Of a stretch of DNA of 64,000 nt, positions 48,135-56,311 are shown piece by piece. The notes under the pieces are model-generated. The model made no database searches. It saw only the letters and a list, made by a program, of their open reading frames with translations, and was not told where the DNA came from. Made by a program: the position numbers and the translations under genes. Source of the stretch: Granulicella aggregans. Its GTDB lineage: Bacteria; Acidobacteriota; Terriglobia; Terriglobales; Acidobacteriaceae. The DNA is taken from positions 248,001 through 312,000 of the forward strand of contig NZ_JACHIP010000004.1 in the NCBI RefSeq assembly GCF_014203275.1, given 5' to 3'. Position 1 is the stretch's first letter. Every line of letters starts with the position of its first letter.

Positions 48135-48502
48135 GGGGCCCTCTTGCTGAGTGTGATGCCACAGTCCTAGAGGGTGTTGTTCGCCAGACGGCCGGCACGT
48201 CGCAAAGTGTAGACGTCGGGCTCGAGAGCGAATAGGATGCTGGTCTCTCCCGGAAATAAAGGCGGCTGGGCACGAAACGTTCCCGGCGCGGCCTGCACTA
48301 GATCGCACGGCCAGTTTGTGGCGTGGCAGCGCCAGCAGAATCAGAGCGGCGAACTGTTCCGCCATGGATTTCTTTCCTCTCTTCCAGACTCCGTCGGGCC
48401 CCTCATCGCTGCGTCTCAAGCCGTGTGCCCCAGGTGCCCCCGGTGCGAGGCTCTTTCCCCAGCAGACCTGTCTTCCCAAACCTGACCAAGGAAGGTACTG
48501 AC
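48135..48502. other. intergenic region between RcnB-like gene and haem peroxidase
   Basis: A 368-base divergent gap that should hold promoters for both genes. A long frame enters from the peroxidase side but has no ribosome binding site, so it is not coding. I see no repeat, RNA gene or clear operator here. Confidence 0.45.
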
Positions 48503-50197
48503 ATGAGCCAGCCAAAGACCGCACGCCCGCACGGCGGAGTGCGTGGAGCCAACCTTTCCCGATCCTCCGTGAACTTTGACGGTCCGTTCGGGCGCATCTT
48601 CCGTGCCCTGCCCGCAGGAGAGTACGGGATCAACGACGCTGCAACGGAGGCCAATCTCAGCCTGCTGGCCAATAAGATGTCGGCCGATCCCGACGACATC
48701 AAGGACGGCCCGGATCCCGAGGAAGGTGGAATTCCGGCCGCCTTTACCTACTTCGGACAGTTTATCGACCATGACCTGACCTTTGACCCCGCGAGCAGTT
48801 TGCAGAAGCAGAATGATCCGGATGCGCTGGTGGATTACCGTACGCCGCGGTTTGACCTGGACAACCTATATGGCCGCGGACCGGATGACCAGCCTTACCT
48901 GTATGAGGGAAGCACGAAGAAGTTCATCCTGGGTAAGCCATTAGCCGGGGCACCGGAGGTGAACTCTGGCGCGCGCGACCTGCAGCGCAACCAGCCGCAA
49001 CTGCCGGGAAGCGCTGCCCGGGCACTGATCGGTGATCCGCGTAACGACGAGAACGCGATTGTCTCGCAGCTACAGGGAATATGGCACCGCTTTCACAACG
49101 CGGTCGTGGACGCAAACCCGGGGTTGACGTTTGAGCAGGTGCAGCAGGAGGTGCGATTCCATTACCAGTGGATTCTAGTGCATGACTTCCTGCCGAAGAT
49201 TGTGGCGGAGAAGGTGCTGGAGGCGATCCTTCCGGGATCGGAACAGAAGAAGCCGGATGTGCAGGCGATCCACTTGAAATACTTTCATCCGAAGAACGAG
49301 GGGTTCATGCCGCTGGAGTTTTCGGCTGCAGCTTATCGGTTCGGGCACTCTATGGTGCGGCCGAGCTATCGGCTAAACAACGCGGTGGGATTGATCCCGA
49401 TCTTTGCGCGCGATCCCGCCCCAAATCTGCGTGGTTTTCGCACGATGACCGAGGGATGGGCTATCGACTGGCGGAGGTTTATCGACATTACGCCCCTGCC
49501 TTACGGCATCTTCCCCAGTGATCCGAACGACCTGTCTGATGCGAAGAACCAACTGCGGCTGCAATTGGCCTACAAAATCGACACGTCGCTGGTAAATCCG
49601 CTGAAGTTCCTGCCCACCTCGGTCTCGGACGCCCTTCCACCCGATCCGCCAACCCCGGCCAATCCCAATCCGCCAAACCCACTTGCAGAGCTGAACCTGA
49701 AGCGCGGCTGGCGGATGCGTCTGCCGACTGGGCAGGCGGTGGCCAAAGCGATGGGTCTAATTCCGCTAAAGGACTCGGAGATCAAGCTTGGCAAGTTCAC
49801 CACTGATCCGGCCGACATTGCCGCGCAGATCCCCATCGACCAGGTAGTACAGGGCGATGCCTTCAAGGAGAACTGCCCGCTATGGACGTACATCCTGGCG
49901 GAAACGGTTGAATCGCATGTTACGGTACATGCGTTGGATCAGGAAGGTAACCTGGAAAAGAGAAGAATCCCAACTCGCAAGCTGGGACCAGTGGGAGGCA
50001 CGATCGTCGCCGAGACCTTCCTTGGGCTTCTGGTATCGGACAGCAGTTCTTACATCAGCTCCGATCCTCTTTGGAAGCCTTCGTTGGCGATCAACGGAGT
50101 CTTTGGGCTGCGGGAGATGTTCCTGCATGCGCTGGGGACAAATGGGGCGCCTTTGCAGGCACAGCTGGTGGAAACAGGCGAGCTTGCCACGGCGTAG
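48503..50197 (+). CDS. animal-type haem peroxidase
   Basis: A 564-residue member of the animal haem peroxidase family (peroxinectin/cyclooxygenase-like), rare in bacteria but known in several phyla. Start ATG 48503 has GAAGG upstream. The distal His90 is in GQFIDHDLTFDP, the catalytic Arg180 is in IGDPRNDEN and the proximal haem ligand His282 is in RFGHSMVRPSY. It uses H2O2 to oxidise substrates, perhaps halides. No signal peptide is visible, so export, if any, would use another route. A hairpin follows. The function is unknown. Confidence 0.9.
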   Translation: MSQPKTARPHGGVRGANLSRSSVNFDGPFGRIFRALPAGEYGINDAATEANLSLLANKMSADPDDIKDGPDPEEGGIPAAFTYFGQFIDHDLTFDPASSLQKQNDPDALVDYRTPRFDLDNLYGRGPDDQPYLYEGSTKKFILGKPLAGAPEVNSGARDLQRNQPQLPGSAARALIGDPRNDENAIVSQLQGIWHRFHNAVVDANPGLTFEQVQQEVRFHYQWILVHDFLPKIVAEKVLEAILPGSEQKKPDVQAIHLKYFHPKNEGFMPLEFSAAAYRFGHSMVRPSYRLNNAVGLIPIFARDPAPNLRGFRTMTEGWAIDWRRFIDITPLPYGIFPSDPNDLSDAKNQLRLQLAYKIDTSLVNPLKFLPTSVSDALPPDPPTPANPNPPNPLAELNLKRGWRMRLPTGQAVAKAMGLIPLKDSEIKLGKFTTDPADIAAQIPIDQVVQGDAFKENCPLWTYILAETVESHVTVHALDQEGNLEKRRIPTRKLGPVGGTIVAETFLGLLVSDSSSYISSDPLWKPSLAINGVFGLREMFLHALGTNGAPLQAQLVETGELATA

Positions 50198-50210
50198 ACA
50201 AGGGGTGGTG

Positions 50211-50235
50211 GCGCTCGCCGGATCATGGCGAGCGC
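50211..50235. terminator. terminator-like hairpin between convergent genes
   Basis: A 9-base-pair stem GCGCTCGCC (50211-50219) / GGCGAGCGC (50227-50235) with a 7-base loop. It lies between the peroxidase and the convergent DUF5715 gene and could slow transcription from both sides. Neither flank has a long T-run, so confidence is limited. Confidence 0.4.
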
Positions 50236-50248
50236 AGCTCCGTTTCCT

Positions 50249-51436
50249 TTAGCGCAGGCTTTCGCCGAGCACGTCCGCGCCTTCGCGGTGCGTCGTTGCG
50301 ATCACGCGCCGTGTCGCTGCAGATTGCGGCATGTACTTCTTGTAGACGCTGATATGGAAGCAGGACTGCTGGAACTCCTCTTCCACGTCGAGCTTGCCCT
50401 GCTGCACCAGCGGCAGAAGATAGCCGCGCAGCCAGGCGATCTCCGCCATGGTGAGGCCTTTCTTGCCGATGTCGATGGCCTGACCGGTGAGATGGGGCGA
50501 TGCAGTATCACCTTCCGCTGGCGCGGCGTTGCCATTGGTGTGGATGAGGCGTTGCTGGAAGGCGACAGTCCGAACCGCAGAAGTAAGCTGGAGCGGCGTC
50601 TGGAATCGCGCGTAATGTTGTCGGGCCAGTGTATCGAGGAAGACCGCAGTCCAGGGACGACAGTAGCGGCGGTTTGCGGGGAGGCGGTCATCCACGTGCA
50701 AGGTTGCGTTCTCCGGGATGGGGGAGAGCATCCGGGCGTTCCGCATCCTGGTCAGGTCTTCATCGTCGCGAATGCGGTCGAGGCCGTCGCTATCGGCCAT
50801 GAGGTTCTGATGGACGAGGATATCGTGCGATCCCTTGAGTGCTGGAGGCACGACTAACCGGCCACGCTTGTCGTAGAGCGAAGGCAGGATCATCGGCTGC
50901 GCGGCGAGGTCTTCCGTGGGAATCATGCTGGCCATCGTAGGAATGCCGGCGGGCGGGGGTGTGACCGCGTCGAGAGTGCCCATCACTTCGGAGGATGAGG
51001 CGGGGCCGGTCGCCTCGGACATGGTGGCCTTGGTCTTCGGCTCCGGTGCGGGTTCGGAGCTCTTGTGCTGTTCGCGCACCCAGGCATGGACTCGCTTGCT
51101 GGCTGCGGTCTCCTGCTTGGTTGGAGCGGAGGTTCGTTCAAGCTTTCTTCCACGGCGGGTGGTTGCCGCATGACGTGCGGCCTCTACGTGACGCTTCGCT
51201 GGAGCGGTCTCGCGGGCGGGCTTGCGCTGTTTTGTAGGCTTTGATTTTGCAGCTCGGGACTTTACGGCCTGGGATCGAGATCGATGCGAGGGCGAAAGCC
51301 TCGTATTTCGCGGCTCAGAGACGCGCATCGGCTGGCGCGTCATAGCGAGCAGAGAACCAGGCGCAGCAAAGAGTCCGATGAGAGACACAACACCGGTAAG
51401 CGCCAGCAGGACGGGGAAGGGGGCGTTCGCGCGCAT
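50249..51436 (-). CDS. DUF5715 / M15-like peptidase family protein
   Basis: A 395-residue protein with an N-terminal membrane segment (about residues 8-31) and a very basic Lys/Arg/Ala-rich linker to about residue 130. The C-terminal domain (about 205-375) resembles the M15 D,D-peptidase fold and DUF5715. Metal-binding residues fit: His315 and Asp322 in PHLTGQAIDIG (HxxxxxxD), and His361 in SCFHISVY. Other marks are TSAVRTVAFQQRL near 295. Such proteins may cut peptidoglycan cross-links; whether this one is active is not shown. The basic linker could bind the cell wall. Confidence 0.75.
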   Translation of the reverse strand: MRANAPFPVLLALTGVVSLIGLFAAPGSLLAMTRQPMRVSEPRNTRLSPSHRSRSQAVKSRAAKSKPTKQRKPARETAPAKRHVEAARHAATTRRGRKLERTSAPTKQETAASKRVHAWVREQHKSSEPAPEPKTKATMSEATGPASSSEVMGTLDAVTPPPAGIPTMASMIPTEDLAAQPMILPSLYDKRGRLVVPPALKGSHDILVHQNLMADSDGLDRIRDDEDLTRMRNARMLSPIPENATLHVDDRLPANRRYCRPWTAVFLDTLARQHYARFQTPLQLTSAVRTVAFQQRLIHTNGNAAPAEGDTASPHLTGQAIDIGKKGLTMAEIAWLRGYLLPLVQQGKLDVEEEFQQSCFHISVYKKYMPQSAATRRVIATTHREGADVLGESLR

Positions 51437-51580
51437 TCAAGTTGTGGAGGCGCGGAGACGCCAGAGCAATTCCAACTCTAGCTCTATTGGAAGCTGTTCG
51501 TAAGTGACGATTCCGGTACGCCGCGTCTTTCCCCACTGTCGCCCGTATACTAAAAGAAAATCTCACAAGGCAGGGCAAGC

Positions 51581-52015
51581 ATGCGGCGGATTCTCTTGGG
51601 TCTCGGTGTGGCAGGACTGGCGATGGCGGCTTTCACGGGTAATCCGGCGCGGGTGAGCGCTGCGGCTGCTCCACAGGCAGCGGCTGACGCGGCCACGCTG
51701 AAGATGTATAACGACAAGGTTGTCCCCATCTTCCAGGCCAACTGCTATCGCTGCCACGGCGGCGTGAACCATCGCGGTGGCCTGACGTTCGACACCAAGG
51801 CCGGCATGGAAAAGGGTGGCCACGGCGGCAAGGTGATCGTCCCCGGACATCCGGAGGATAGCGTGCTGGTGAAGCTGATTCGTCATGAAGGGCCAAAAGA
51901 TGACCCCAAGGACATGCCGCCGAACAAGCCGAAGATCTCTGACGCCGACATTGCTACGGTCGAGCAGTGGGTGAAGGCTGGAGCGATCATGCCTGAGGAT
52001 GCGCCCAAGCCGTAA
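51581..52015 (+). CDS. c-type cytochrome (planctomycete-type PSCyt1-like)
   Basis: An exported 144-residue protein with a signal peptide (MRRILLGLGVAGLAMAAF) and one haem-c site, C55-Y-R-C58-H59, in NCYRCHGGVN. The later MPPNKP and VEQWVKAGA segments are typical of the C-terminal cytochrome domain of PSCyt1-type proteins. It should carry electrons in the periplasm. No oxidase or dehydrogenase gene is adjacent. It is the last housekeeping-like gene before the accessory island to its right. Confidence 0.88.
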   Translation: MRRILLGLGVAGLAMAAFTGNPARVSAAAAPQAAADAATLKMYNDKVVPIFQANCYRCHGGVNHRGGLTFDTKAGMEKGGHGGKVIVPGHPEDSVLVKLIRHEGPKDDPKDMPPNKPKISDADIATVEQWVKAGAIMPEDAPKP

Positions 52016-52085
52016 GCACTTCGTACCGTACTCGATTGTCGTGGGCCTGCATTTTTGTATATACATAAATGTATAGGCGGCTTTC

Positions 52086-52373
52086 GTGCGCTTCGAATGG
52101 GACGACCGGAGGACCGAGAGCAACCTGAAGAAGCACGGCATCGACTTCGACACAGCGGTGCTCGTTTTTCTTGATCCGTGGTTCGTGATGGAAGCGGATT
52201 GGGCTGAAGACGGCGAGACACGCTGGCGGACGATCGGCGAGGTAGAGGGCGAGGCGCTTCTGCTGGTCGTTCATCTACTCGGCGATGATGAAGATGGAGT
52301 TGAGCTGGTTCGCATCATCTCAGCCCGCGATGCCACCCCGCAGGAGAGGAGACGGTATGAGAGTGGTTTATGA
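52086..52373 (+). CDS. brnT: BrnT family ribonuclease toxin
   Basis: The toxin of a BrnT/BrnA pair, a 95-residue RelE-fold ribonuclease. Family segments are MRFEWDDRRTESNLKKHGID at the start and VRIISARDATPQERRRY at the end. The start is GTG 52086. The toxin comes first and overlaps the antitoxin by 17 bases, which is the BrnTA order and opposite to most toxin-antitoxin pairs. BrnT is controlled by repression of its own promoter by the BrnT-BrnA complex. Confidence 0.93.
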   Translation: MRFEWDDRRTESNLKKHGIDFDTAVLVFLDPWFVMEADWAEDGETRWRTIGEVEGEALLLVVHLLGDDEDGVELVRIISARDATPQERRRYESGL

Positions 52374-52647
52374 ATTGAAGCCCGGCACGAAGATCACCGA
52401 GGAGCAGAGAAAGATGCTACGCGCTTTGAAGGATCGGCCCATCGACTTTTCGGACATTCCGGAACTGCCGCCCGATGCGTTCAAGGACGCTGTTCGCGGC
52501 AAGTTTTATCGGCCAGTGAAGCAGGCCGTCAGTCTACGCCTCGACGCGGATGTTCTTGCCTGGCTGAAGAGAGATGGCGAAGGTTACCAGACCCGCGTCA
52601 ACCGGATGCTCCGGGAGCGAATGTTGGCGGAGTTGAAGCAAGTTTAG
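52357..52647 (+). CDS. brnA: BrnA family antitoxin
   Basis: The 96-residue antitoxin of the pair. The start ATG 52357 is decided by AGGAGAGGA upstream, inside the end of brnT; a frame that starts earlier has no site. The C-terminal half is a ribbon-helix-helix DNA-binding domain (AVSLRLDADVLAWLKRDGEG then YQTRVNRMLRERM). The N-terminal half (IPELPPDAFKDAVRGKFYRP) wraps the toxin. Confidence 0.92.
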   Translation: MRVVYELKPGTKITEEQRKMLRALKDRPIDFSDIPELPPDAFKDAVRGKFYRPVKQAVSLRLDADVLAWLKRDGEGYQTRVNRMLRERMLAELKQV

Positions 52648-52741
52648 CCGGACATTTTGCATTCTGAACTCCACGCTTGTTCTCGAGGGCGGAAGTGGGA
52701 TAGTTTGAAGCGTCCCTTCAATCTGTTCGACTTGGCTCACC

Positions 52742-53596
52742 GTGGAGATCGCCTTGGTTAAGTTGCTCGTAGTGTGTCCCCTGGTATTTGCGTTAGCAAT
52801 GGGCGATCCTGCCCTCGCACAAGCTCCCTCACCATCCTCTGCTACACCCCCGGTAAAAACTGAGAAGGTTGCTGGCGTTCCGCCTGCTCCGAACACTCTG
52901 CTGGATGGCACGGCGGTGAAGCTCAGGCTGGCGGAGACGATCTCGTCGGCACACGCGAAGACCGGCCAGGAGATTCCGTTTGAGGTTACGGAAGATGTGC
53001 TGGTTCAGGGCGTCATCGTGCTGCCCAAGGGAGCGCAGGCCGTGGCCACCGTCACCGAGGCCAGCACGAAGAAGAGCATGGGCCGGGGCGGCAAGCTGAA
53101 CGTCAATGTCGACTCCGCCCGCCTCTCCGACGGCGAAAAGGTTCAACTGCGTGCGGTGCAGGACAACAAGGGCGGCGGCCATGTCGGCGCAATGACGGGA
53201 GCGATGGTGGCGACGGCGATCGTCTTCTTCCCCGCCGCCCCGCTGTTCCTGTTCATCCACGGCAAGGACATCACGATCCCGAAGGGGACCGAGGTGACGG
53301 CCTTTGTCGAAGGCGACATGAAGCTCGACATGGCGAAGTTCACGCCCGCTCCTGCGGCGTCGTCCACCGAGACGGCCACCGCCGCAGCCCCGGCTGCAGT
53401 CACCGTGGATGCCAGCGTTCCCAACTGCGATATTGAGGTCGATGGCAGCTTCATGGGCAACACGCCTTCGACGCTGAACCTTACCGCTGGCAAGCATGAC
53501 ATCGTCGTGAAAAAGACCGGGTATGCCGATTGGACTCGCAGCATGACGGTGGGGAGTGGGTCGGTTCACTTGAATGCGGAGATGGTGGCGAAGTAG
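52742..53596 (+). CDS. exported PEGA-domain protein
   Basis: A 284-residue exported protein. A signal peptide at residues 5-26 ends in ALAQ. The middle (about 50-200) has a beta-rich domain (AVKLRLAETISSAHAKTGQE, VLPKGAQAVATVTEASTKKS) of unknown role. A hydrophobic segment (VGAMTGAMVATAIVFFPAAP) follows at about 140-175, and the last 70 residues form a PEGA domain (SVPNCDIEVDGSFMGNTPST, then TAGKHDIVVKKTGYADWTRS). PEGA domains occur in surface proteins. The start codon is GTG at 52742. It may be anchored in the membrane. Confidence 0.75.
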   Translation: MEIALVKLLVVCPLVFALAMGDPALAQAPSPSSATPPVKTEKVAGVPPAPNTLLDGTAVKLRLAETISSAHAKTGQEIPFEVTEDVLVQGVIVLPKGAQAVATVTEASTKKSMGRGGKLNVNVDSARLSDGEKVQLRAVQDNKGGGHVGAMTGAMVATAIVFFPAAPLFLFIHGKDITIPKGTEVTAFVEGDMKLDMAKFTPAPAASSTETATAAAPAAVTVDASVPNCDIEVDGSFMGNTPSTLNLTAGKHDIVVKKTGYADWTRSMTVGSGSVHLNAEMVAK

Positions 53597-53640
53597 TTCT
53601 TGCCACCAGCCAGCACAAGGTCGAAACGATCGGCGGCTAG

Positions 53641-54726
53641 CTAACTTCGCGCTGTCTTATTGATGTGCAGATGGTCAGCCAATATCCGAGCTCTTTCGCG
53701 GATTGATGCCGCATCATTCGTGCCCTGCTGTGACATCCTATCGAATTCGAGCAATTCAAAGTCAGCTTTGGATATATCGGATTCCGCTGCTCTACGATTG
53801 ACTTCGAGCCTTTCGTAAAACTCCGAAATCTTGTTCCGCTGGAAAAGTTCAATAGTTTTCAGCTCGTCGGCAAGTTCGGCCGTTAAATATAGAACTGGAA
53901 CTATAGCTTGAGACCGGAGAAGATAGTCACGATCAGTGAACACCGGACTAAGAACATTCAGAGTCTTAAGAACCTTCTTGAGCAGCCTATCCGTCCCGTT
54001 GTACTCTTCGCTCTTGGCTTTACGTACCATATCGTCGAGATATGGTTTTTTTGTGTCCAAAATTTTTCCGTATATCTCGCGGCTATATTCTAGAAACAGC
54101 AATCTGGCGGCCACTTCACGGTGTCTATAGCGAGAATCCGAAAACCGAACTTTGGCTAGAAAAAATGGATGCACGGCCACATCCTTTATAGCTTGACCCA
54201 TCGGGCCACCAATCGCGCTCCGCTTCTCTGCAGCGTTTAGCGGCACGGCCTCATTAAGTCTTGAGAACATGTCCTCAATTAGGTCGATGTCTTCCGTTTC
54301 CACGCAGACAACAGGAATGCTGTATGAGTCGAACCGAATTTTTATCCGTGGAAATAAGTCGGCGATCTCTGTGTACGTGAGGCCGCCCAAAGCAGACTTG
54401 GGATCGGCAAAGTATATAAAGTCATCCGCTAACGCAAACTTTCCATCTATAAAACTCCAAATCGTCTCGAGCCGTTGACGCCCATCGATGATTGCGTAGT
54501 CGAATTTCCCGGCATCAGATGATTTTTGAGTCGGCGAGAGCGCGTGAAAGTATAGCTTCGGAATATCGTAATCATTAATTATGGAATCGATAAGCAGCTG
54601 TTTCTTTTCGAGGGTCCAGACGTCCCCATCTCGTTGATAGTCGGGCGCGGCATTAATGAAGGCACGCTCTGAATTGAGTCTCAGGATCGCGCTATTTGCC
54701 AACGGATATGTGCGTAAGGTGGACAT
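53641..54726 (-). CDS. DUF262 domain protein (GmrS/ParB-like)
   Basis: A 361-residue protein with a DUF262 domain, the ParB-like NTP-binding fold used in the GmrSD restriction enzyme, BrxU and other defence proteins. Family motifs are PDYQRDGDVWTLEKKQLLI (28-46), the catalytic-type DGRQR (81-85) and FSRLN (154-158). The C-terminal part (about 200-361) is helical and lacks the DUF1524/HNH nuclease of GmrD, so it has no obvious effector of its own. The upstream FRG gene, 9 bases away on the same strand, may supply that. Base composition is clearly AT-richer than in the genes around, a sign of transfer. The start ATG has GAGAGGA upstream. Confidence 0.85.
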   Translation of the reverse strand: MSTLRTYPLANSAILRLNSERAFINAAPDYQRDGDVWTLEKKQLLIDSIINDYDIPKLYFHALSPTQKSSDAGKFDYAIIDGRQRLETIWSFIDGKFALADDFIYFADPKSALGGLTYTEIADLFPRIKIRFDSYSIPVVCVETEDIDLIEDMFSRLNEAVPLNAAEKRSAIGGPMGQAIKDVAVHPFFLAKVRFSDSRYRHREVAARLLFLEYSREIYGKILDTKKPYLDDMVRKAKSEEYNGTDRLLKKVLKTLNVLSPVFTDRDYLLRSQAIVPVLYLTAELADELKTIELFQRNKISEFYERLEVNRRAAESDISKADFELLEFDRMSQQGTNDAASIRERARILADHLHINKTARS

Positions 54727-54735
54727 CGCATCCTC

Positions 54736-55512
54736 TCAAACAATTGCGGTGATGCTACTCAGTTCCGGAAAGACCGAAAATTTTGTGATTCCTAGACGAC
54801 GTAAATCTGCCCTAAGGTCTGCTTTTGCGACGCCTGGAATTAGGTAGCGCCAGATGTGATCGCGGGTATTCGGCTCTCCCACCTCGTCGATGTAAACATT
54901 GTCGCGATGTGTGATCGTAAAAACGCCTTGCTGGGCCTGCATTCTAGGGCTGTTTCGAGGAGCAATGGCAGCGACGGGATTTAAGCGCGAGCGTATCTCG
55001 CGCGAAATTGTACTCGGAAGATAGTTCTTTAGTTCTTCATCTTCAAAAGAAGGAATTTCATGCTCGAACGCCGGTCGGATATTACTCTTACTGTTGAGCA
55101 CGGTTGGTAAAAGCATCCACAATACGGAATCTTCAGTAACGTCCTGTTCAACGGCAAAATAGAGCCCAACTAGCGGATTCTCAGACCAATCAAGCAGACG
55201 GGTGGAAAGACCGTGATGTTGCATTAAGAACAGCCAGTCAAACTCGTTGCCAGGGTGATGGGGCAAAAGAAGAGAGGCATGTTGTTTGAACCTATTAATA
55301 AGGTGGGTCTCCGACTCGGTCGCAGGGGGCCGAAGAAGTTTGGGCTCCAGGCGCCAGCCTACGCTGCGGTGGCCTCTGTACCAAACAGGGCCGCCGTACC
55401 CAGCCAAGTCGCGCCGTAGATTTGCAACGAGTTCGCCGATCGACGTCAGCGGCGATTCTGGATGTCTCAAGCGCATCTCCCCTGACAATTCAGTTATCGA
55501 TAGTGCGACCAT
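54736..55512 (-). CDS. FRG domain protein
   Basis: A 258-residue protein with an FRG domain, named for its conserved motif around Phe/Tyr-Arg-Gly. Here it reads WYRGHRS (44-50), followed by MQHHGLSTRLLDWSENP (97-113) and RMQAQQGVF (190-198), the three family signatures. The biochemical role is not established; the domain is often found near defence or mobile genes, and it is the natural candidate effector of this pair. GC content is low, like the DUF262 gene. It is the first gene of the two-gene operon. Confidence 0.85.
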   Translation of the reverse strand: MVALSITELSGEMRLRHPESPLTSIGELVANLRRDLAGYGGPVWYRGHRSVGWRLEPKLLRPPATESETHLINRFKQHASLLLPHHPGNEFDWLFLMQHHGLSTRLLDWSENPLVGLYFAVEQDVTEDSVLWMLLPTVLNSKSNIRPAFEHEIPSFEDEELKNYLPSTISREIRSRLNPVAAIAPRNSPRMQAQQGVFTITHRDNVYIDEVGEPNTRDHIWRYLIPGVAKADLRADLRRLGITKFSVFPELSSITAIV

Positions 55513-55632
55513 CCTATCGCAGTTCTGCAGAGTTCAATATTTGTCTTTTGAGCGAGAGAGTCGAGGAGTTCCAACCCTGGAGCTGCGAATGCTATCGATG
55601 TCGATGCGGCTGATTTGCCGAATTGATATCGG

Positions 55633-55836
55633 TCAGCCTTCAGAGTTCAATTCGCGGGCTATGTCGGCGACCGTGATTCCGCCAAGCCATTTGTGGCGGT
55701 CAGCGGTGTAGTCTCCCTTACCAGAGCGGTAGACGCGGAGGAAGCGGGCGAGGCCGTCTACACCGAGTTCGCGTCCCAGGATGGCGAGGGCGTGTTGTTG
55801 AAACTGCTCGTCGGTGAGTGCCTGAACCGGTGTCAT
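55633..55836 (-). CDS. small partner of the PIN toxin (possible antitoxin)
   Basis: A 67-residue protein starting at ATG 55836, which overlaps the PIN gene stop (ATGA). The chain begins MTPVQALTDEQFQQHALAIL and ends DIARELNSEG; it is helical with a basic middle (RVYRSGKGDYTADRHKW). I do not recognise a family. Its place right after a PIN toxin, with coupled translation, suggests it is the antitoxin, although antitoxins usually come first. The earlier in-frame codon at 55860 would only lengthen the overlap. Confidence 0.6.
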   Translation of the reverse strand: MTPVQALTDEQFQQHALAILGRELGVDGLARFLRVYRSGKGDYTADRHKWLGGITVADIARELNSEG

Positions 55837-56279
55837 AGCAAGCCTGTCTTTCGCGCCCAATCCAACGGATTCGCAACGTCGACTGTGGGCTGTCCGGCAC
55901 GACGTAACGCTAGTTTACAGAATCTATCGTCGGTGGTAAGCAGAATGTCTGCCGAGACGTACTCTGCGGAAGCAAGATGAACCGCGTCGAAGGCACCATA
56001 TCCTGATCGCTCGAACTCGTCCGCACGAAGACGGATAGGCGGAAGAAAGTCGATAAGTGATCCTGCCAGCGCCAGCATTTGCATTGAGTCGGAGCGTTTC
56101 TCAATGTCCGCGTTGCGACTGAGTTCGAGCCGAAGCGCCGTACTCGCAACCATCTCCGCGCTGCCGTCGGTGATGAGGCGAAATACCAATTCGACTGCCT
56201 TCGCCTCATCACTAACGCGCTGTTGTGTCAGGTCGTCCGTAAGACGGTTGATCGCGCAGGCATCGAAGTAGATTCGCAT
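55833..56279 (-). CDS. PIN domain ribonuclease toxin (VapC-like)
   Basis: A 148-residue PIN-domain nuclease. The acidic metal-binding residues are Asp6 in YFDACAINR, Glu52 in ALRLELSRN, Asp98 in YGAFDAVHLASA and Asp117 in LLTTDDRF. Most VapC-like toxins cut tRNA or rRNA. It starts at ATG 56279, only 32 bases after the end of gyrA on the same strand, and could be transcribed with gyrA. It precedes its small partner, opposite to the usual order. Confidence 0.88.
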   Translation of the reverse strand: MRIYFDACAINRLTDDLTQQRVSDEAKAVELVFRLITDGSAEMVASTALRLELSRNADIEKRSDSMQMLALAGSLIDFLPPIRLRADEFERSGYGAFDAVHLASAEYVSADILLTTDDRFCKLALRRAGQPTVDVANPLDWARKTGLL

Positions 56280-56311
56280 GATGGCCTGCTCAATCTAACC
56301 TGCAAGATACG

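Noticed and set aside
48323..48502. Extended start of the haem peroxidase
   Set aside because: The frame is open but the residues are Pro/Ser/Arg-rich without a binding site; ATG 48503 has one.
52000..56300. CRISPR array, integrase or insertion sequence in the accessory island
   Set aside because: No regular repeats with spacers, no transposase or integrase motif and no flanking inverted repeats were seen.
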